Assembly (NCBI RefSeq): GCF_018446385.1
Contig: NC_056001.1
Coordinates: forward strand, 6,467,600 to 6,531,599
DNA: 64,000 nt
From: Zingiber officinale
Lineage: Eukaryota > Streptophyta > Magnoliopsida > Zingiberales > Zingiberaceae
Reading direction: 5' to 3'
The stretch's first letter is position 1, and every line of letters starts with the position of its first letter. Under the pieces are notes generated by a model that was not told the origin of the DNA, ran no database searches, and saw nothing but the letters and a program-made list of their open reading frames with translations. Shown piece after piece: positions 12,910 through 25,200 of the stretch. Position numbers and translations under genes: made by a program.

Positions 12910-13881
12910 ATCCCAAGGTTTTAGATTACTCAAATATAGTTTTCTGTCTGTCCAACGTTCATATAGAGTAAATAGAACAGTTTTATAAGACACTCGGTTA
13001 AATATATAGGTTACGGCTAATATCACATCTGCCCAATAGGAAATTGACAAATTAGCTTGAGCCATCATAGTATAATCATATTTTGAAGAGTTAGATTTCT
13101 TCTTTCAGCAACCCCATTTTACTATAAAGTTCTAGGGATAGTTAACTATCTAATAATCCCTTTATCATTACACATTATCTTAAACTGATAAGACAAATAT
13201 TCACCTCCACGGTCAGTGCATAAGGTTTTAGCCTTACGTTCAAATTGATTCTCAACTTCATTCAGATAATGTTTGAAGCAATCTAATGCTTCCAATTTAT
13301 GAGAAATGAAACACACATGACCGAAACATATGAAGTCATCAATAAATGCAATGAAATAGGAACCTTTATGTCTAGTCTTCATATTCATTGGACCACAAAT
13401 ATCTGAATAAATTAATTGCAATGGTGATTCAACACTAATAGTCTTATCAAATAGTTTTCTAGTTGCTTTTCAAGTAAGACAATGCTCACATATAGACAAA
13501 TTAATCTTAGCATGGGCGCCTAATAGACTCTCTTTAGTTAATCTATTCATTCGTTCTTGTCCAATGTCCTAGTCTAGCGTGCCAAACTTCATAATTAATA
13601 TTAGTATCACTAGTAAGAGCAATGTTTAAAAAATAGCCATTAATACCATAATTAATATCCAATTTAACATTAAGAACCATGAAACTATTTGTTATATAAC
13701 CACACTCAATTAACATAGAGTTAATGTGAAGTTCAATATATTGACTGAAAAAGTTTATACAATAACCCAAATCAAAAAGACTAGTAACGAAAACTAGATT
13801 CCGTCAATCTCAAGAGCATAAAGGACATCATGCAGAAATAAAGTATATCCATAACATAGGTTGAGTTTGCAAGTGTTAACT

Positions 13882-14190
13882 GTTGGATCGAGATGCATGT
13901 AAGAGGAGGGGTGAATCACTTGGTTTTCAAAAAACTTGCTTTTCAATTTTGAAATCAAAGTGCACATCGGAAAACTAAGTAAGAATGCAAAACAGACAAG
14001 TAAGCAAAAGAGCACGCGTTCGATTTTTACTTGGTTTAGAGTTTTCAGTGACTCCTACTCCAAGATCCAGGTCTTGTGGACCTATAGACGGATAATCCAT
14101 TAAAAATCTCTTTCAGAACCACTGGAAGAATGAATCGAGTAAAACAGCTACAAAAGTTTAACTAGATATCCTTGTGAATTCTATTCTCTC
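13882..14190 (-). mobile_element. LTR fragment inserted between gag and pol of the Copia copy
   Basis: On the plus strand it begins TGTTGGATCGAGATGCATG and then AGGAGGGGTGAATCAC, which reads on the minus strand as a typical Copia LTR 3' end. The gag-like frame stops around 14190 and the pol-like frame resumes at about 13880. This piece therefore probably came from a second element. The right limit is approximate. Confidence 0.5.
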
Positions 14191-14669
14191 TACCCCCAGT
14201 TCAACTAACGTGAGACATTAGTGAAAGTCTTGATACTTTTACTAAAAGTCAGATTCTGTTTCATTATTTTCTAAGAATCAGGAAGGGAATAGATAACTAC
14301 TTGAACTTGTTGTTCATTAGTCAACTCATGACCAACAGTTTTTAGCTCTCAAATCATATTAGCCATTTCCCGCATATATTGAGAAATGTTTTTTGTAGCT
14401 GTTAAACTTTATTGTCAACTTACGAAGCTTACTTAAACTAACTCCACTGTACTTCTTTCTAAGGGCTACCTAGGCAGCATGAGCTGATGGAAATGACTCA
14501 TACTTATAGACCAAGTTATCTACCATTGAACTAATCAATATTTCTTTAGTAGTGGAGTCCTTTTTCTTCCATGCCTTATAAGCATTAAGATCACGTTTAT
14601 GCTATGACGTAGAACCATCTACAAGTTCTTCTATAAACTAATGAACAATCTCTAGAACTTCTTGTTCCT

Positions 14670-14844
14670 AAAAAAAAAAGGTAGATTCGCTACCTTAGTG
14701 GCCTCCCTAGTGTCGACCCCACGGATATGGAGGTAAATACAGGTACACAAGTCATAGACACATGATAGGGTAAACCTCAGGTCGTTAGTTCCTCATTATG
14801 CTAGAGATGTTATGCGCCCACCGTCTGCGTTACGCCCTGAGGGT
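14670..14844 (-). mobile_element. tRNA-derived SINE with poly-T tail, inserted in Copia gag
   Basis: On the minus strand it starts CCCTCAGGGCGTAACGCAG, has a central TTTACCTCCATATCCGTGG block and ends in a run of T. It is flanked by imperfect 14-base duplications, AACTTCTTGTTCCT at 14656-14669 and AATTTCTTATTCCT at 14845-14858. Gag reading resumes on both sides. The head and middle match the SINE at 28143-28335, so both belong to one family. Ends in poly-T rather than poly-A are known for several plant SINE families. Confidence 0.75.
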
Positions 14845-14955
14845 AATTTCTTATTCCTCAAGAACATATTGTATCTTAAGGTGCCAGATTTTATAGTTAT
14901 CCCAATTATGTTTCTCTCCTTTATTGAGTTCAGTTATGATGTTTTTAGTTGACAT

Positions 14956-17900
14956 GATCTAATATAAATAAGCATATTATTTAGTATTTAGTATAATTTA
15001 TATGCATGCAATTTATAATTGACTCAATGTTAATTTAAGTTGATGTTAAAAATCAAGTGGTAACTATATTTTCACTTATTATTTGTATGACCAATCAAAT
15101 TAGCATTGATTAATACTATTACATACATCCGAATAAATGAACTAATCATAGAATGAACAAATCATTAAAGTAAACATGAACTAATCTTGAAATGAACTAA
15201 TCATTAAATTGAATTTGTTAACACATAACATAACTTTTTATAAAATAACTATATTCGTACATAACGATATAAATTATTACACGACTAAAAAATAAAATAG
15301 ACTAATACTGTTCGTACATAATGAGTGTAATAATAATGGAACTCTAATAAACTAGATATACAACACCACTCCCACTATGACAAACACCAATGCAATGGTC
15401 AACTCAATCCCTTTCATCCTAGGCTCATTTAGGGCAATCTCAGATATACCAACTTTAAGATTTTCCATTTGGTCTAAAATCAAACTTTCTTTAGAATCAT
15501 CCTTAGATTCTTCAAGATCTTTTTTTGGATCCTCATATGGTTTTTTAGAATCCTTCTCAGATTCTTTAGAATCCTCCTTTGGATAGTCATGGTGAAGTAG
15601 TTCTACACACAATTCTACATATGAGATGTGTCATTCAAAGCACCCTCATATGTGGTGTGCAACCACCTTTGGATATCCTAACAATGATTGAGTCAAAGTC
15701 TAGATCCTATAATTATCCAAGATTGGAAACTCTTCCTGTTCAAGTTTCCAGAACAATCGATCAAATCGTCCAATATGTCCTCTGACACCACAAATTGGGT
15801 CGTACTCGATCTCCTGAATCTCGTCTTGTAGCTTATTTCATTACACATCGCGACACGTCATCGTGCATATCATCCGTGACATCTGGAATTAAAAAATAAT
15901 AATGTCGGTACAAAACTGACAACCCAATAATAAAACTGGTTTATTTCAATTCACACATATGCATAGAAAAATATACAAAATCTATAAGAAAATAAGAAAA
16001 ACTAATTTTTCTTTATTTGAGGAGCTCCAGTGGACTAACACACTGATCTAGTCGATTGAGAATCTTGATCCTAAGTTTGGTCCATTGTCCATGTTAAAAA
16101 TAATCTAATTGGACAAAGATGTCTTACCTATGTTGTTCTTGTTAATACCTATGTCCATTTAACCAAATCGAGTCAATCTCATACTTTTTGATCAAACTCA
16201 GATCTATTTGATCAAACCAATGCACATTGGATTAAGTCTAACCTATCAGAATAAATTTAATCCATTTGATCCAATAGAACAAATCTGATCATTTGATCAA
16301 ATCTAGTCCAAGCCCAATTAATTGTCCAGCCAGGTTTGATTAGACCAATCTGATCTAGCCCATTTAAGTTCAACAATCAATCATGAACCGTGAATTAATT
16401 GAACTTATTTTCTAATTAATTACCACACGCATTAAAAAGATAGACTAATTCTACTGTATGTATTGGCATTAATTTCAATGTGCATGAGTTTCAAATGTTT
16501 TTTTTCGTGCATTAATAAACCTTAGTTTAATCAAAAAAAACTTTTTCTTTCTGCCGAAACTTACATACGAAACCTACTGCTTCGGTACGAAACCTAATGC
16601 CGCTTTTCTTTTCTCTATGGCTAACACCCATGTCATCATCACCTCCAACTCCTTTCGCCCGTCAAAATTGGAGGACTAACCTCCTAAACGTCCTTCGGCC
16701 AGAAATGGAGACAAACTTCGTGCGTATCGGGGTTCGACGATGACCGTAGATCATTACTGTACCTAGTGATATCACAGAGCAAACTCTGTTGGTGATTCCT
16801 CCGGTGATGAACATGTGCAATCACAATAGATTATTCTCATGCATTTAGAACCTAAGATGCCCTGATGTCCTTATTATTTTGAAATGCATGATATATACAG
16901 TATAAAGCCTGTAAAAATTTACAGTGATCTCCCACATATTTCTTCCTTGTTGTCGAAAGGACAATCATGATATGAAATCAAAAAGTCCTCCTTGGTTCAC
17001 AAATAAAATCCCTCGTCTGTCGATGTTCTTCTTTTCTTTCTGTATTTCTCTCTTGCTTTTTTTCTTTCTCGATCCTCGATCCCCAAGGATAAATGAGTTG
17101 AATGCTTATATAATGTGAATCTATCAAGGGTAGTATGGTAATTTGCTCTCAATTAAATGTGGGCAATGTGCGCACCATGGGCAACCTCCACGTTTACATG
17201 TTCCCATTACCAATAAAGTAAACCCTAAGTTGAATATCAGAGTGGCTTTGAGATCTATTCCTCGGCCAATTTAACCTTCTTTTGGAGTGTCTTTTCAAGA
17301 CCTTTCATTCTCTTCATCGACGATCTCTGAAGAGAAGTGGACGTTAGTCCATTCGTTGATCGGTAACTTGACTATGTACGGTATTTGACTGAAACATTAT
17401 TAATAACACTTCAAAATGAAAATCTTAGGTAGGATTTTCTTTGTCCTACATAATTTCTGTATTTGTAGTCACCCATTGCCTTTCAAGTGCTGCATGAAAA
17501 TTATGTCATTTTTTTTTTTTTGGAAAAATTAAAATATTTCAACGAGAGTTAGATGAAACGGCATGATGACATAGATTGAGTGGCAGCTGGGGAAGCAGTT
17601 AACCACAAGTCCCAGATTAGACACGGAACAACTAACATTGGAAATCCAGGTCACCTGTAGATCTCTGCAGTGTTGCTTTCGCCCTTTTCCTCTGCCTAGT
17701 TCTGTTTCTTGGTTCGTTTCTCTGTAACTCCATCCTTTTGGTCTTGGCTGGCTCCTTTGAGAATACTCTCCCGATATATAGGATTCTAGAGGATTGGAGA
17801 GACATGGTGTTTGGAGGAAGCCAAACGCTCCATGCACCGTCTCTTTGAACTATTCTCCTCAATTTCCTTGCATCACTAAATCGTGAAACAAAGGTAGAAG

Positions 17901-18038
17901 ACTGAAGTTTTCTTATGATCAAAGTAGAGGTGATATAAGATCCTTATGTCCATTCCTTTTGTTCATATTTTTTTTTTCTCTTTTTAGGTATTTATCGTAT
18001 GCTGCATTGTCTGAGACTATAGAGTTTGAGGAAGAGCA
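14956..18038. other. Intergenic DNA left of the receptor kinase; one odd small frame
   Basis: Most of this region shows no gene. A patch at 16150-16330 repeats ATTTGATCAAA-like words. Minus-strand frames at 17529-17922 have no recognisable domain and may overlap the kinase 5' leader or promoter. The small frame at 15352-15612 is described separately. A PBS-like TGATATCACAGAGC near 16770 hints at further Copia debris, but no LTR edges were found. Confidence 0.35.
15352..15612 (-). CDS. Small unrecognised ORF: acidic/lysine repeats plus C-terminal hydrophobic segment
   Basis: The frame holds up to 86 residues. The first half is built of DSKESEKDSKK-like charged repeats. The last 17 or so residues (ALVFVIVGVVLYI) would suit a tail anchor or transmembrane helix just before the stop. 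No family is recognised. Flanking DNA is AT-rich and transposon-rich and no splice sites or promoter are evident. It may equally be a chance frame, so it is given only because its composition is ordered rather than random. Confidence 0.2.
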   Translation of the reverse strand: MCVELLHHDYPKEDSKESEKDSKKPYEDPKKDLEESKDDSKESLILDQMENLKVGISEIALNEPRMKGIELTIALVFVIVGVVLYI

Positions 18039-18065
18039 GTGAATTACAATCCATCTGGGAGAAAA

Positions 18066-20204
18066 ATGTTCTCTCCACCACCAGATAATTCCTCATCTTC
18101 CTTTGGCAATTCATCATCCTCGTTGTCAGCTCCACCACCACCACCATCGTCACTAAATTCTCCACCTCCGTCTAATAGCAACTCCTCACTGCCGCCGCCG
18201 CCACCACCACCCTTATTGTCTCCTCCACCTCCTTCAACCTCTAAGGAATTAACACCACCATCTAAGTTAGATGATGATGATGATGATGATGATGATGATA
18301 AGTCTTCTTCACCACCGCCACCGGCACATAAGTTTTCATTGTCACCCCCCAAGGAATTAACTCTTCCTTCCAATCATGATGGTGAATCAAATCACTCTCA
18401 AGACCACCAATTTGATGCGAATTTGCCGGTTCTTATAGGAATTGTGGCTGGAGTGGGACTCTTTTTTGTGCTAATGGTCATCATATGCATTTGTTGTTGC
18501 AAGAAGAAGAAGCGCCATAAACCAATTCACCACTATACAGAAGGTTCAACATACAATGGCAACAGACGCATGCAAATACTTGATCGAGATTCATTCTTAT
18601 TCTTGCTTTCCTTAATTACAGTCATAATTTGCTTATCTATGCTTGTAGACAGCGGCGGTTTTTACAGCAGTGGGCTGCCACAGAATTGGCGCGATGAAAA
18701 CAAAGGTGTAGATTATGCTGTGAAGGTTCCACTTCCACCGCCTCGAGGTTTGTCAGATGGAGTTGGGTGGCAGCCACCTTCTACCATAATGAGCACCGGT
18801 GATGCAAACTCAGCGTATTCAGGGCCACATGCCCCTTCCCTTCCTCCCCCTTCTCCTGCCATTGCACTCGGCTTCAACAAAAGCACATTCAGCTACGAGG
18901 AGATTGCAGCTGCCACCAATGGCTTCTCCCATGCTAATCTACTAGGACAGGGAGGATTTGGATATGTGCATAAAGGAGTCCTACCTAACGGGAAGGAGAT
19001 CGCGGTGAAGCAACTCAAGTCAGGGAGTGGGCAAGGAGAGAGGGAGTTCCAGGCAGAGGTTGAGATCATTAGCCGCGTACATCATCGCCACCTTGTTTCT
19101 CTAGTTGGCTACTGCAGTGCTGGTTCACAAAGGTTGCTAGTGTATGAATTCGTTCCTAACAATAATCTTGAATACCACCTCTACGGTGAGCACTGATCAC
19201 TTGCAAAACCATTTGTTGAACGAGATGCTTATTGCCGTGGTGCTGATCATTTTTCTGCATCTATTGTAGGAAAAGGGATTCCTGTGATGAATTGGTCCAC
19301 AAGGCTCAGAATTGCTTTAGGCTCAGCAAAAGGCCTTGCCTACTTGCACGAGGATTGTGAGTGATTTGATTATGCTTCTCGTCGATTTAAATTATACTAC
19401 TTCCTAATGTGTCTGGTCGAATTTCTTGGCAAGGTCATCCTCGAATTATTCATCGTGATATCAAGGCTGCCAACATTCTCCTAGACTTCAAATTTGAAGC
19501 CATGGTGAGTATTTTTGACTTGTTCATCCATTGTAGCGTAGATAACTGACTGATGAAACGTATTCAGGTTGCAGATTTTGGGTTGGCGAAGCTTTCATCT
19601 GACAATTACACTCACGTATCAACACGCGTTATGGGTACCCTTGGGTGAGCAAGATGTTTTGAAAGCGATCTTCAATCGAGCAAATTCCAAATAGCATTAT
19701 TTTTCATATCTTTCTTCTCCCCAGCTATCTTGCTCCAGAGTATGCGTCAAGCGGTAAGCTAACGGAGAAATCTGACGTCTTCTCATTCGGAGTGATGCTT
19801 CTTGAGTTGATAACCGGTAGAAGACCAGTTGACAGCTCGCAATTCGTGGAAGATAGCTTGGTTGATCGGGTCAGTACGTTCATTAAATTAAATTCTCTCG
19901 TTTCGCATGACTGACAACAGGAGGCTTGGCGAAACAGGCTCGTCCTATTCTATCCCGAGCTTTGGCCGATGGAAACTATGATGAGTTAGCTGACCCCCGT
20001 TTAGATGGTAAATTTCATCCCACGGAGATGGCGCGCGTGGTGGCAGCTGCCGCTGCCAGTGTTCGTCATTCCGCGAAGAGACGACCGAAAATGAGTCAGA
20101 TTGTGCGAGCTCTGGAAGGCGATGTATCGCTCGAGGACTTGAACGACGGAGTGAGGCCTGGGCAGAGCATGCTCTTCAGCTCAGGTCCTGACTATGAATC
20201 TTAA
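18066..20204 (+). CDS. PERK-type proline-rich receptor-like protein kinase
   Basis: PERKs are plasma-membrane kinases thought to sense the cell wall. Six exons fit: 18066-19185, 19270-19356, 19434-19504, 19568-19644, 19725-19873 and 19921-20204, giving about 595 residues. The ATG at 18066 is chosen because the frame upstream has only a GTG. In order come a Pro/Ser-rich N-terminus with an Asp run and no signal peptide, a transmembrane helix at about 121-144 followed by Cys and Lys, then a kinase from about 275. Kinase motifs are [40 protein letters not shown] and GYLAPEYAS. Three points are odd. A second hydrophobic run (about 175-194) may be an unspliced intron. The exon 5/6 join gives [14 protein letters not shown] where relatives have a short LVDWARP. 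The tail is short: DYES, then TAA, with the frame open for 59 more codons. Confidence 0.8.
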
Positions 20205-20872
20205 GCTTCTACCTACGCCCCAAATGTGAACCACAACATCAGAAGAGTTGTAGTCGCAAGCCCTGAAAGCAGCGGCGAACATAGTGGACCGATCAAAGAA
20301 AACCAGCTCCTTCATTCTGCATCAAGAAGTGAAGATTTCTCTCCCCAAAGACAGGATCCCATCCACATCTCTGAGGCAAGTTAATTAGTTTATTGCTTCC
20401 ACTGTCTGTTCTTTGAGACCGGCATGGCGTATGTAACTTCTGATAGGTGATCAAGTTTTTTTCTCGTTTGAATTTATTTATTCAATGGAATTCATTCGTC
20501 CGGAGGACTAGGGATTACTGTATTTTGTACCTTTTTTTTTTTTTTTTTTAAATCAAGTTTAATTTGAATTGAATGGCCACTGCACCAATTTTTACAAAGT
20601 TCATACGCTTACCGTTCGACACTGTCAATTCAATAGTCAATACAATACTTATATATATAAGCATATACATATCAATTTCTCTATTCTTATATTTAAAATT
20701 TAGGATAAATAATTTACTTTATTAATTTATTTAGATAATCATTTTTCACTACACACTATATCTACTATTCTAAAATATTGAGTGGAAGAAAAGAGATTAA
20801 AAAGAAATATTATTTTATTTTTAGAGTAAATGTTACATACCCTAAATTTAGAGAATCACTATTCATCAAATC
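20205..20872. other. Downstream of the kinase: in-frame extension then AT-rich DNA
   Basis: Positions 20205-20381 stay open in the kinase frame after its TAA and are GC-balanced, with coding-like composition (for example RRVVVASPESSG). The next stop is TAA at 20382-20384. After about 20,400 the sequence turns AT-rich and shows no gene. Confidence 0.4.
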
Positions 20873-21096
20873 TAAATTTAGAGAATGAATAGAATAGCTG
20901 ATGCAAAAATTTTAGTTACCCTATCCAAAATTTAGGATAAATTTTTTAGATATGGTAGTTGATATGGATGTTCTAAGAGAGTAAAAACATCCATATATCT
21001 TATTTAAATATTTTACTTTAAATTTTGAATAGGGTAGCTAAAAAACTTTTACATCAGCTACCCTAAATTTTGGGAATGGATTTCATTCTCTAAATA
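20873..21096. mobile_element. Fold-back (palindromic) MITE-like element
   Basis: The left arm (about 20873-20977) and right arm (about 20983-21096) are inverse copies. ATAGCTGATGCAAAAATTTT on the left pairs with the inverse of ACTTTTTACATCAGCTA-like sequence on the right. TGGATGTT and AACATCCA form the hairpin tip. Arms are imperfect but over 100 bases long and lack coding potential. GGTGTGGATGCTCTAA near 21210 resembles the end of a common plant MITE, so the full element may reach there. No target duplication was confirmed. Confidence 0.55.
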
Positions 21097-21412
21097 TTAT
21101 AAAGGAGAGAGAAGAAATAGGGAAGTTGATATATGATATATTGAAAAGTAAATATTTAAATTTAATAAAATAACTTTTTTAACCTAAATTATACATTTTC
21201 GATTGGAAAATTGGTGTGGATGCTCTAAACTAAAAAACTGAGTAGCCACCATATGAAGATATTTCTGTTGGCTTAGCAGGAATCAATCCTAGCCCATTTT
21301 TGTAAATTTACGTGATCAACTCGGTTATACCCAATGGCATGGCCACTGCATCAATTGTGATAAAAGGTGATTGTGTTTATCTCAGACGTTCTGTACAATT
21401 CGTCCCCAAGTT

Positions 21413-21893
21413 TAGGGGTGAGCAATCAGTTTAAACCGAACCGACCGAATCGATTAAACTGAAAATTGAATTGATCAAACTTTTTCCGAATCAACCGAAC
21501 CAACTAAACTTTTCAAAAAAAATGAATTGACCGAACCGATAAAACATCGATTAATTCGGTTTTCAACCGAAATATCCTAATTTTTTTGTTTGGTTTGGTT
21601 TGATTCGGTTCCGATTTGATTTGATTTGGCTTGATTAGGTTTGGTTCCAATTTGATTCAGTTCAACTCATAATATTAGTTCAGTTTTGTTCCGGTTTAAT
21701 TCAAGTTGGTTTAATTTGGTTTAACTCATCATATCGATTAAATCGGTTTAATCAAAATTTGATTTTCAAAATCAAAACCGAATGGATTAAACTGATATTT
21801 CTAGGAAAAAATAAAATTTTAAATTAACCGAACTTTTAACTTCAGTCGATCCAGTCATTTATTTCAGTTTAATTGAGTTTTTACTCCATCCTA
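21413..21893. mobile_element. Degenerate hAT-like non-autonomous element
   Basis: It starts TAGGGGTGAGCAATC and ends near ACTCCATCCTA, a loose inverse. The interior is made of many AACCGAACCGA and TTCGGTTT words in both orientations, typical of hAT subterminal repeats. The 8 flanking bases on the two sides do not match, so the limits remain uncertain. There is no transposase. Confidence 0.4.
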
Positions 21894-22259
21894 TATAATT
21901 ATACGAAGAGGATAAATTATACATTAATTTATAATCGACAGTTAATAAATTAGATGGTGGGAATTTTTTTTTTTCTACAAGTGTCCCGAGAATTAAACAG
22001 ACCCTTCTTGGATCATGACTCGGGACTGCGCTGTGCTTGGTGCTTGGTCACAGATATGATGACCCTTTTGACTTGTCACCAATATATCATCATTGGCTAT
22101 GCCTTTTTGTTATCGCTTCATATGTCTAATTTACTACCATTTGATGGTTAACACTTTTTCTAATAAATATACACCAGCAGTAATATTATATTGAAAACAT
22201 GTGTCTTCGATATACCTACCTATTTATGAAACTTGCCCGCACATATTACAGACTTGTAC

Positions 22260-25200
22260 CTACTTAACCTTTGTGGTTGTACTAATTAACTCTCTAGCTA
22301 GCTCACTAATAAGTCCACTCAGTACATGCTTTTCTAAATCCCTTGTAATTTCATCTTTTTGGACAGATGCAGCTATGATGCTGCTCCAACCAATGTCCCA
22401 CATGCAGTTGATATCTGGCTTTCTGTTCTCAATGTCTCTCTTAAGAAGCAGATACAGAAATTCTGCGTTGTCATCACTAACTGTACTTTCGTTTGAAAAT
22501 TTAAGACTCTCAAAATCGTTATTCAGCCCCTTCACTAGTGCATCAATATTAACATCTCCAGGTGAATAAAGAGGTTCCATGGCTCGAACGTTCCCTCTTC
22601 TCCCTTTCCTTCTTAATAACTCGTATCCACAGTCTAAAAGAACCTTATTTTCCTCATTCTGGCAAGCCTTGTTGCTGGTTTGAAGAACAACACCTGGAAT
22701 TGTGATTTTGAGGAATGCTTGTGCCATGTCGAGGAAATGCTGGTCGTTTACCAGAAGTCGCTTGAGGAGATCTTCATCCTTGGTTAGCAAACCTGGTCCA
22801 TTTGCTTCACATATTTCCTGCTTCTTCCACTTTGAGTAGTTGCAATTGTTATGCTTGTTTTCAGTAGCGCCTGCTAAGGGATATTGTGAGGTTATTAAAA
22901 TTTCCTTCTTCTTTTCTTGTAAATATGCTTACATACTTGAATAAATTAGATGTTTGTTAGACTGATATGTTTGTCAAAAGTGATATCTGATTTACCTTCT
23001 TTTTCCTCTTCTTCAAAATTGGATAGTCGTGGCTCTGTGTCTAAACTGAGTGAAACTTTTTGATTCTGTGATGCCACAGAATCTTCTTTAATCATATCAT
23101 TAACCTGTGAAAAAGATATGAGAGCTAGCAGAACAATAAATAAAATTTAATGCTAAGTGCTTCATTATAGACCATAAGCATGATGTAGTCTCATTTTTCA
23201 TTCTAACATCACTTATTCACAGTGATTGAGCCAGGTCCAATGTTATATTCTTTCTCAATGATCATTTGCTACCATGTTTCTAATGCTCGTAAAAAAACAT
23301 CTAATGTTTGAAAATTTTCAAGTGTTAAACTTATTTCTTAGCTTATAGACAAATAATTAAAAAATAACAATTATGTATTTTCAGTTATCTTTGATGCAGA
23401 TCAACTTAATTCCGTATACTAATTGGATAAAGGAAAGGATAACTTACATGTTGCTCTTCAACTGATATATCCTGTAGTGTGTTTTTGTCTCCACCAGTAT
23501 CTACTGGAGAATCAACTGAAAGCAAGTTCGATGCAGGTTTCCGTTCGTGATGTTGCTTTGAATCTGTCTCGTGCAAGCTAACTGTGTGTACTTGATTTTT
23601 ACTGGTTCTTTCTTTCCATCTCTTCTCCAGATCATTTAAGAAAGATGATTGAATTTTCTTACTCGGCGTTTCAATATCTGCAAAATTGTCTCCTAAGAAG
23701 ACTCTGTGGCTTTTATCTCTGTAAGCCTTCACATTTGCTGCGTCTACCTTCTTTGCTGTTGGCAGTGATTTCTCTCTCTCAATTACTGGATTTTTTTGTA
23801 AGGAATTCATATTATCTGAGTTGTCATTTGTTGCAGTTCTATTTAATTCCCTGTAGTCAGATACTCTATTCACTGTATTTTGCATCTCTTGTTTGCTGCT
23901 CTTTAGATGTTCTTTTGGTTGCTTTACATGCTCTTCATACCCTCCACGCCTAACTTTTGCTACGGAAGTTGCATCATCCACTTTAAGTTTGCTTAGTTTT
24001 AATGCAGATCTCTTTGATCTCCGTTCATCCTTTGTTGCTGTTGCGACCTTTACGTTGCTGTTACTCTCATGCTCTTTTCCTTCATTTTCAGAAACTGCAT
24101 GTTTGGGTTTCACCATGTGGGCTATTAATTGGTGTGACTGCAGGGTGTTCATCTTGCTGCTTGCTAGACTAGACCGATCTCCCTCAGTCATCTTCTGTTT
24201 CAAAAGTTTATCCTTTTTCCCGAATATGTCATAGCGACTCCAGGACAACATTTTATGCTTGCTCTTTTCCAGGTCCTTTTCTAGTTTGGGGCTCATATCC
24301 TGATCAATCGTTTTGCTTCTCTGTTCTGTTCTTCCTACCTTCTCTTTTGTTTGGACTGCTGGATTATAAGTCTTTGAAAATATTTGACTATGGCTCTTTT
24401 GTGCATAATCTTTTGATGTGCTCGTGCTCTGAATCTCCTTGTGAATTTTGTCCATGGTATCTCCAATGAGCTTTTCGTCTAAACATTTGTTCCCTTCATA
24501 ACTTGGCATTAAGAGTGTTTGAGAAACCACCTTTCTCCTTGCTTCTGCGTCTGCTATTATGATCTGTTTCGTACAGGCCAGGTCTTTTCCTCCAACTTTC
24601 TTCCCCTCAGCCTTTGAACTTGGAAATTCTTCAAGTCCCATTAGTTTAGCAACTACACTTGGCATTCTTACATTGCCACTTCCTTGCTTACGATCCAACT
24701 TCTGAATGTGATTTGAAGTTGAGTGTTTGCCTTTACTGGTTGAGGAGGTCTGGCGTTCAGTATTGTGGTCTTCATTGCAACCATTGCTTGGGAAAACAGG
24801 ACTAGAACTCAGAGACCGTCTGTGTGCAGGAATTTTCATGGATGCATGTGATGAGCTCTCATCATAATCTGTTGTGTTCATACCTTTTCTGATAAAAGAT
24901 GGGGACAGCTCTCTCTTCCCTTGTTTCATGGTATCGTAATTTGCATTGAAGAAATGGTCGATGGACCCATCAAAAGAAATCCTAGTTTTGGAATGTGTAT
25001 TCTTCCTATTTACTTTGTTTCTGGAGGATTCATCTTCTCCCTTGTCCTTTAACAATCTAATTTGCTTCCCTTGCGAGCCAACCATGAAATCTGAAGCTTC
25101 TTGTAGAGTGACAAGCATTTTCAGTGACTCCTCCAGATCCATGGCTCCTTTCAGAAGCTCCCTTCCGATTTTGATCGAATCCTTGTCAAAGTGTGAGCTG

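Larger units (their letters stand above)
12910..14955 (-). pseudogene. Decayed Copia gag-pol (gag, pre-integrase, integrase core)
   Basis: Read from right to left on the minus strand, this starts at an ATG near 14955 with a Copia gag N-terminus (MSTKNIITELNK, then YKIWHLKIQYVLEE). Gag continues past a SINE insertion with RKLTIKFNSYKK. Pol follows with a YTLFLHDVLYALEI segment, the pre-integrase motif EVWHARLGH, and an integrase core with YSDICGP, FIAFIDD and TDRGGEY. It runs on to a TYIFNRV-like segment near 12980 and ends against the LTR at 12909. Stop codons and frame changes are frequent. Reverse transcriptase and RNase H are absent, so it cannot encode a working polyprotein. Confidence 0.8.

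Noticed and set aside
18044-18373. Gly/Ser-rich minus-strand frame
   Set aside because: It is the mirror of the proline- and serine-rich coding DNA of the receptor kinase.
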